A DNA stretch of 5,127 bases from an uncultured Sphingosinicella sp. GTDB taxonomy: Bacteria > Pseudomonadota > Alphaproteobacteria > Sphingomonadales > Sphingomonadaceae. Positions 3,249 to 5,127 of this stretch are shown in pieces (positions within the stretch are counted from its first letter, which is position 1; each line of letters starts with the position of its first letter). Under the pieces are notes generated by a model that saw nothing but the letters and a program-made list of their open reading frames with translations, did no database searches and was not told the origin of the DNA. Location of the stretch: positions 1 to 5,127 of the forward strand of contig CAMPIH010000158.1 in assembly GCA_946886275.1 (NCBI GenBank). The letters run 5' to 3'. Both the position numbers and the translations under genes were made by a program.

Positions 3249-5045
3249 TCAGCGGGCTTTCACATAGCTGCCCGGAGCGTCCTCGATCGCCTCCAGCTTG
3301 CCTTCGCCGGGCCTTCGGGCGCCAGTCGCCGGCACCTCCTTGTCCGAGATGCCGCGGATCCAGCCGATCCAGTCGGGCCACCAGCTTCCCTTCGTCTCGG
3401 TCGCGCCGGCAATGAACTGCTCGAGACTGTCGACCTTCTCCTCGTTGGTCCAATATTGGTATTTCTGGGCTTCGGGCGGGTTGACGACGCCGGCAATATG
3501 GCCGGAGCCGGCGAGCACGAAGCGCATCGGGCCGGCGAAATGATGGGTGATCTTCCAGACGCTCTGCGGCGGAGCGATATGGTCCTCCCGGCCGGCCTGG
3601 ACATAGGTCGGGGTCGCTACCTTGCGCAGGTCGATCGCTGTTCCGTCGATGCTGATCGCGCCCGGCTGGACGAGCTTGTTCTCGCGATAGAGCTGCTGGA
3701 GATAGGCCTGGTGCCAGCGGGCAGGCAGGTTGGTCGTGTCCGAATTCCAGTGGAGAAGATCGAACTGGGGATAGTCCTGGCCGAGCAGGTAATTGTTGGT
3801 GACATAGTTCCAGATCAGGTCTCGACCGCGAAGCAGATTGAAGGTCGCGGCCATGTAGCGGCCGTCGAGATAGCCATGCTCGGCGCTGAGCTGCCGGATC
3901 ATCTCCATCTGCTCGTCGCCGAGGAACAGCTTGAGATCGCCGGCTTCGGTAAAATCGACCTGGGCGGTGAAGAAGGTGGCGCTTGCGACCTTCCCGGCCT
4001 CACCTCGGGCCGCGAGCAAAGCGAGGGTCGCGGCGAGATAGGTTCCGGCGACGCAATAGCCGATGGCATGGACGCTCGGGACGTCGAGGGCGTCGCGAAC
4101 GGTGTCGATCGCTTCCGCCTGGGCCAGCGCATAATCGTCCATCGTCAGATCGGCGAGGCTCTCGTCCGCCGACTTCCAGGAGACGATGAAGACGGTAAGG
4201 CCCTGGTCGACCGCCCAGCGGATGAAGCTCTTCTTCGGGTTGAGATCGAGGATGTAGAAGCGATTGATCCACGGCGGGAAGATGATGAGGGGCGTCTCGA
4301 GCACCTTGTCGGTGGTCGGGCTGTACTGGATCAGCTGGTAGAGCCGAGTCTGCTTCACCACCTTGCCGGGGGTGACGGCGATGTTTCGGCCGACCTCGAA
4401 CGCCTCCGGATCACTATGGGTGAGCTGGCCCTTGCCGAGATCCTTGAGCATATGGTCGAGGCCGTTGAGCAGGCTCTCGCCCTTCGTCTCGATGGCCCGT
4501 TCGAGCACCTGAGGGTTGGTCAAAGCGAAATTGCTCGGTGCCATCGCGTCGACGAAGGCCCGGGTCGAAAATCTCAGCTTCTCGCGGGTCGCCGGGTCCA
4601 GCCCTTCGATCGCGTCGACCGAGCCGAGAAGCCGCTCGGAGACGAGCAGATAGGTCTGGCGGATCGTGTCGAACAGGGGATTGTCGCGCCATTCGGGAGC
4701 GGCGAAGCGCCGGTCCTGGTCGGCCTTTTGGCGAAGCTCGTCCCTGGGCTCGGCGAATCCGAGCGCTCGCTGCCAGATCGACAGGCCCTCGGACCAGAGC
4801 TCCGCCTGCTGGCGGGCGATCGCGGCGGGATCGGCGAACAGGTTCATGCCCGGCCAGGACGCCGCGGCCTTTGCCGGATCTTGCGGAATCTGCGCCGCCG
4901 AGTCGCCGATCTGGGCGGCGAGATGCTCCATCATCATCTGCTGGGCCCGTCCCATGACGAAGGTCCAGTGCTGGAGCTCCTCGAGGGTCGGGAAAGGGGC
5001 GGCCGCGGAGGCGGCCGGCTGCTTGTCGCTGTCCTGTTCGGCCAT
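3249..5045 (-). CDS. phaC: Class I poly(3-hydroxyalkanoate) synthase PhaC
   Basis: Polymerises (R)-3-hydroxyacyl-CoA into PHA with release of CoA, acting at the surface of growing cytoplasmic granules. Its 598 residues match the roughly 590-residue class I size, which works without a PhaE or PhaR subunit. The N-terminal PhaC domain (about 90-270) is followed by an alpha/beta-hydrolase catalytic domain. FPPWINRFYILDLNPKKSF starts at 256; the lipase-like box GYCVAG carries nucleophile Cys331; AGREDHIAPP supplies Asp488; SGHIAGVVNP supplies His516. These correspond to Cys319, Asp480 and His508 of the Cupriavidus enzyme. The box has Ala where Cupriavidus has Gly, as in many alphaproteobacterial synthases. 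ATG at 5045 is preferred to an in-frame TTG at 5096 because AAGGAA lies six to seven bases before it. The C-terminus ends APGSYVKAR, typical of the class. The gene precedes the phasin on the same strand, 115 bases away. Substrate range is probably short-chain; that is inferred from class only. Confidence 0.97.
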   Translation of the reverse strand: MAEQDSDKQPAASAAAPFPTLEELQHWTFVMGRAQQMMMEHLAAQIGDSAAQIPQDPAKAAASWPGMNLFADPAAIARQQAELWSEGLSIWQRALGFAEPRDELRQKADQDRRFAAPEWRDNPLFDTIRQTYLLVSERLLGSVDAIEGLDPATREKLRFSTRAFVDAMAPSNFALTNPQVLERAIETKGESLLNGLDHMLKDLGKGQLTHSDPEAFEVGRNIAVTPGKVVKQTRLYQLIQYSPTTDKVLETPLIIFPPWINRFYILDLNPKKSFIRWAVDQGLTVFIVSWKSADESLADLTMDDYALAQAEAIDTVRDALDVPSVHAIGYCVAGTYLAATLALLAARGEAGKVASATFFTAQVDFTEAGDLKLFLGDEQMEMIRQLSAEHGYLDGRYMAATFNLLRGRDLIWNYVTNNYLLGQDYPQFDLLHWNSDTTNLPARWHQAYLQQLYRENKLVQPGAISIDGTAIDLRKVATPTYVQAGREDHIAPPQSVWKITHHFAGPMRFVLAGSGHIAGVVNPPEAQKYQYWTNEEKVDSLEQFIAGATETKGSWWPDWIGWIRGISDKEVPATGARRPGEGKLEAIEDAPGSYVKAR

Positions 5046-5127
5046 CGGCGGTTCCTTCGCTTGGGCTCTATCTAGTGAACTCCACGAAGCGGGCAAGGCG
5101 GCGAGGAAGGCGATCCTCCGGATCAGC
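5046..5127 (-). promoter_or_regulatory. phaC upstream region with a weak promoter candidate
   Basis: On the minus strand the phaC ribosome binding site AAGGAA occupies 5057-5052. Further up, TTGCCC (5096-5091) and TAGATA (5074-5069) are spaced by 16 bases, a poor-to-moderate sigma70-like pair. Neither TGCAGTGCA nor a similar palindrome is present, so phaC does not visibly share the phasin operators. A reading frame entering from the right edge and ending at TAG 5070-5068 (residues ADPEDRLPRRLARFVEFTR) could be the end of an upstream gene but is too short to judge. Confidence 0.3.

Noticed and set aside
3201..5075. Long plus-strand open frame (624 residues) opposite phaC
   Set aside because: It is the antisense shadow of phaC, kept open by high third-position GC. 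It has no recognisable domain, no ribosome binding site, and begins inside the operator 2 region.
5046..5096. 17-codon upstream extension of phaC to a TTG
   Set aside because: ATG 5045 has a well-placed AAGGAA and family-typical start; the TTG has no clear ribosome binding site.

Overview
The window is GC-rich chromosomal DNA with high third-position GC, almost certainly from an alphaproteobacterium and most likely a sphingomonad. The evidence is a class I polyhydroxyalkanoate (PHA) synthase with the alphaproteobacterial box GYCVAG, an alphaproteobacterial Phasin_2 protein, a short ClpS, and a Crp/Fnr regulator with the VHVNR recognition helix common in that class. The order assignment is inference from protein resemblance and gene order. 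I could not run a search.

Layout, left to right. 1-768 (minus) is the N-terminal 256 codons of murA, the first committed step of peptidoglycan synthesis; the C-terminal part lies off the left edge. 769-963 is a divergent intergenic region with a plausible sigma70-type promoter for the next gene, overlapped by an imperfect FNR-type box. 964-1698 (plus) is a Crp/Fnr-family regulator starting at TTG. It converges on clpS (1738-2088, minus), the N-degron adaptor of ClpAP, with a hairpin spanning the clpS stop codon. 2089-2302 holds a perfect 20-bp hairpin-forming palindrome and a strong intrinsic terminator for the phasin gene. 2303-3133 (minus) is a phasin with a long Ala/Lys/Pro-rich N-terminal extension. 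3134-3248 is a compact regulatory region with a promoter, two TGCAGTGCA-core operators and a strong ribosome binding site. 3249-5045 (minus) is phaC. 5046-5127 is the phaC upstream region.

The functional core is phaC plus phasin: PhaC polymerises hydroxyacyl-CoA and the phasin coats the resulting granules. The phasin has its own promoter. One TGC-rich palindrome covers its -10/start region and a second lies just upstream of the -35. This is the arrangement expected for repression by PhaR, which leaves the promoter when PHA accumulates. No phaA, phaB or phaR is visible. ClpS, MurA and the Crp/Fnr regulator show no evident functional link to the PHA genes.

Most of the window is ordinary. The best lead is the phasin gene: a strong Shine-Dalgarno and ATG sit in frame at codon 124, exactly at the junction between a highly basic, histone-H1-like N-terminal region and a normal-sized phasin. 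One gene may therefore make a long, possibly DNA-binding phasin and a short conventional one. I found no CRISPR array, insertion sequence, tRNA, rRNA or other sign of a mobile element.
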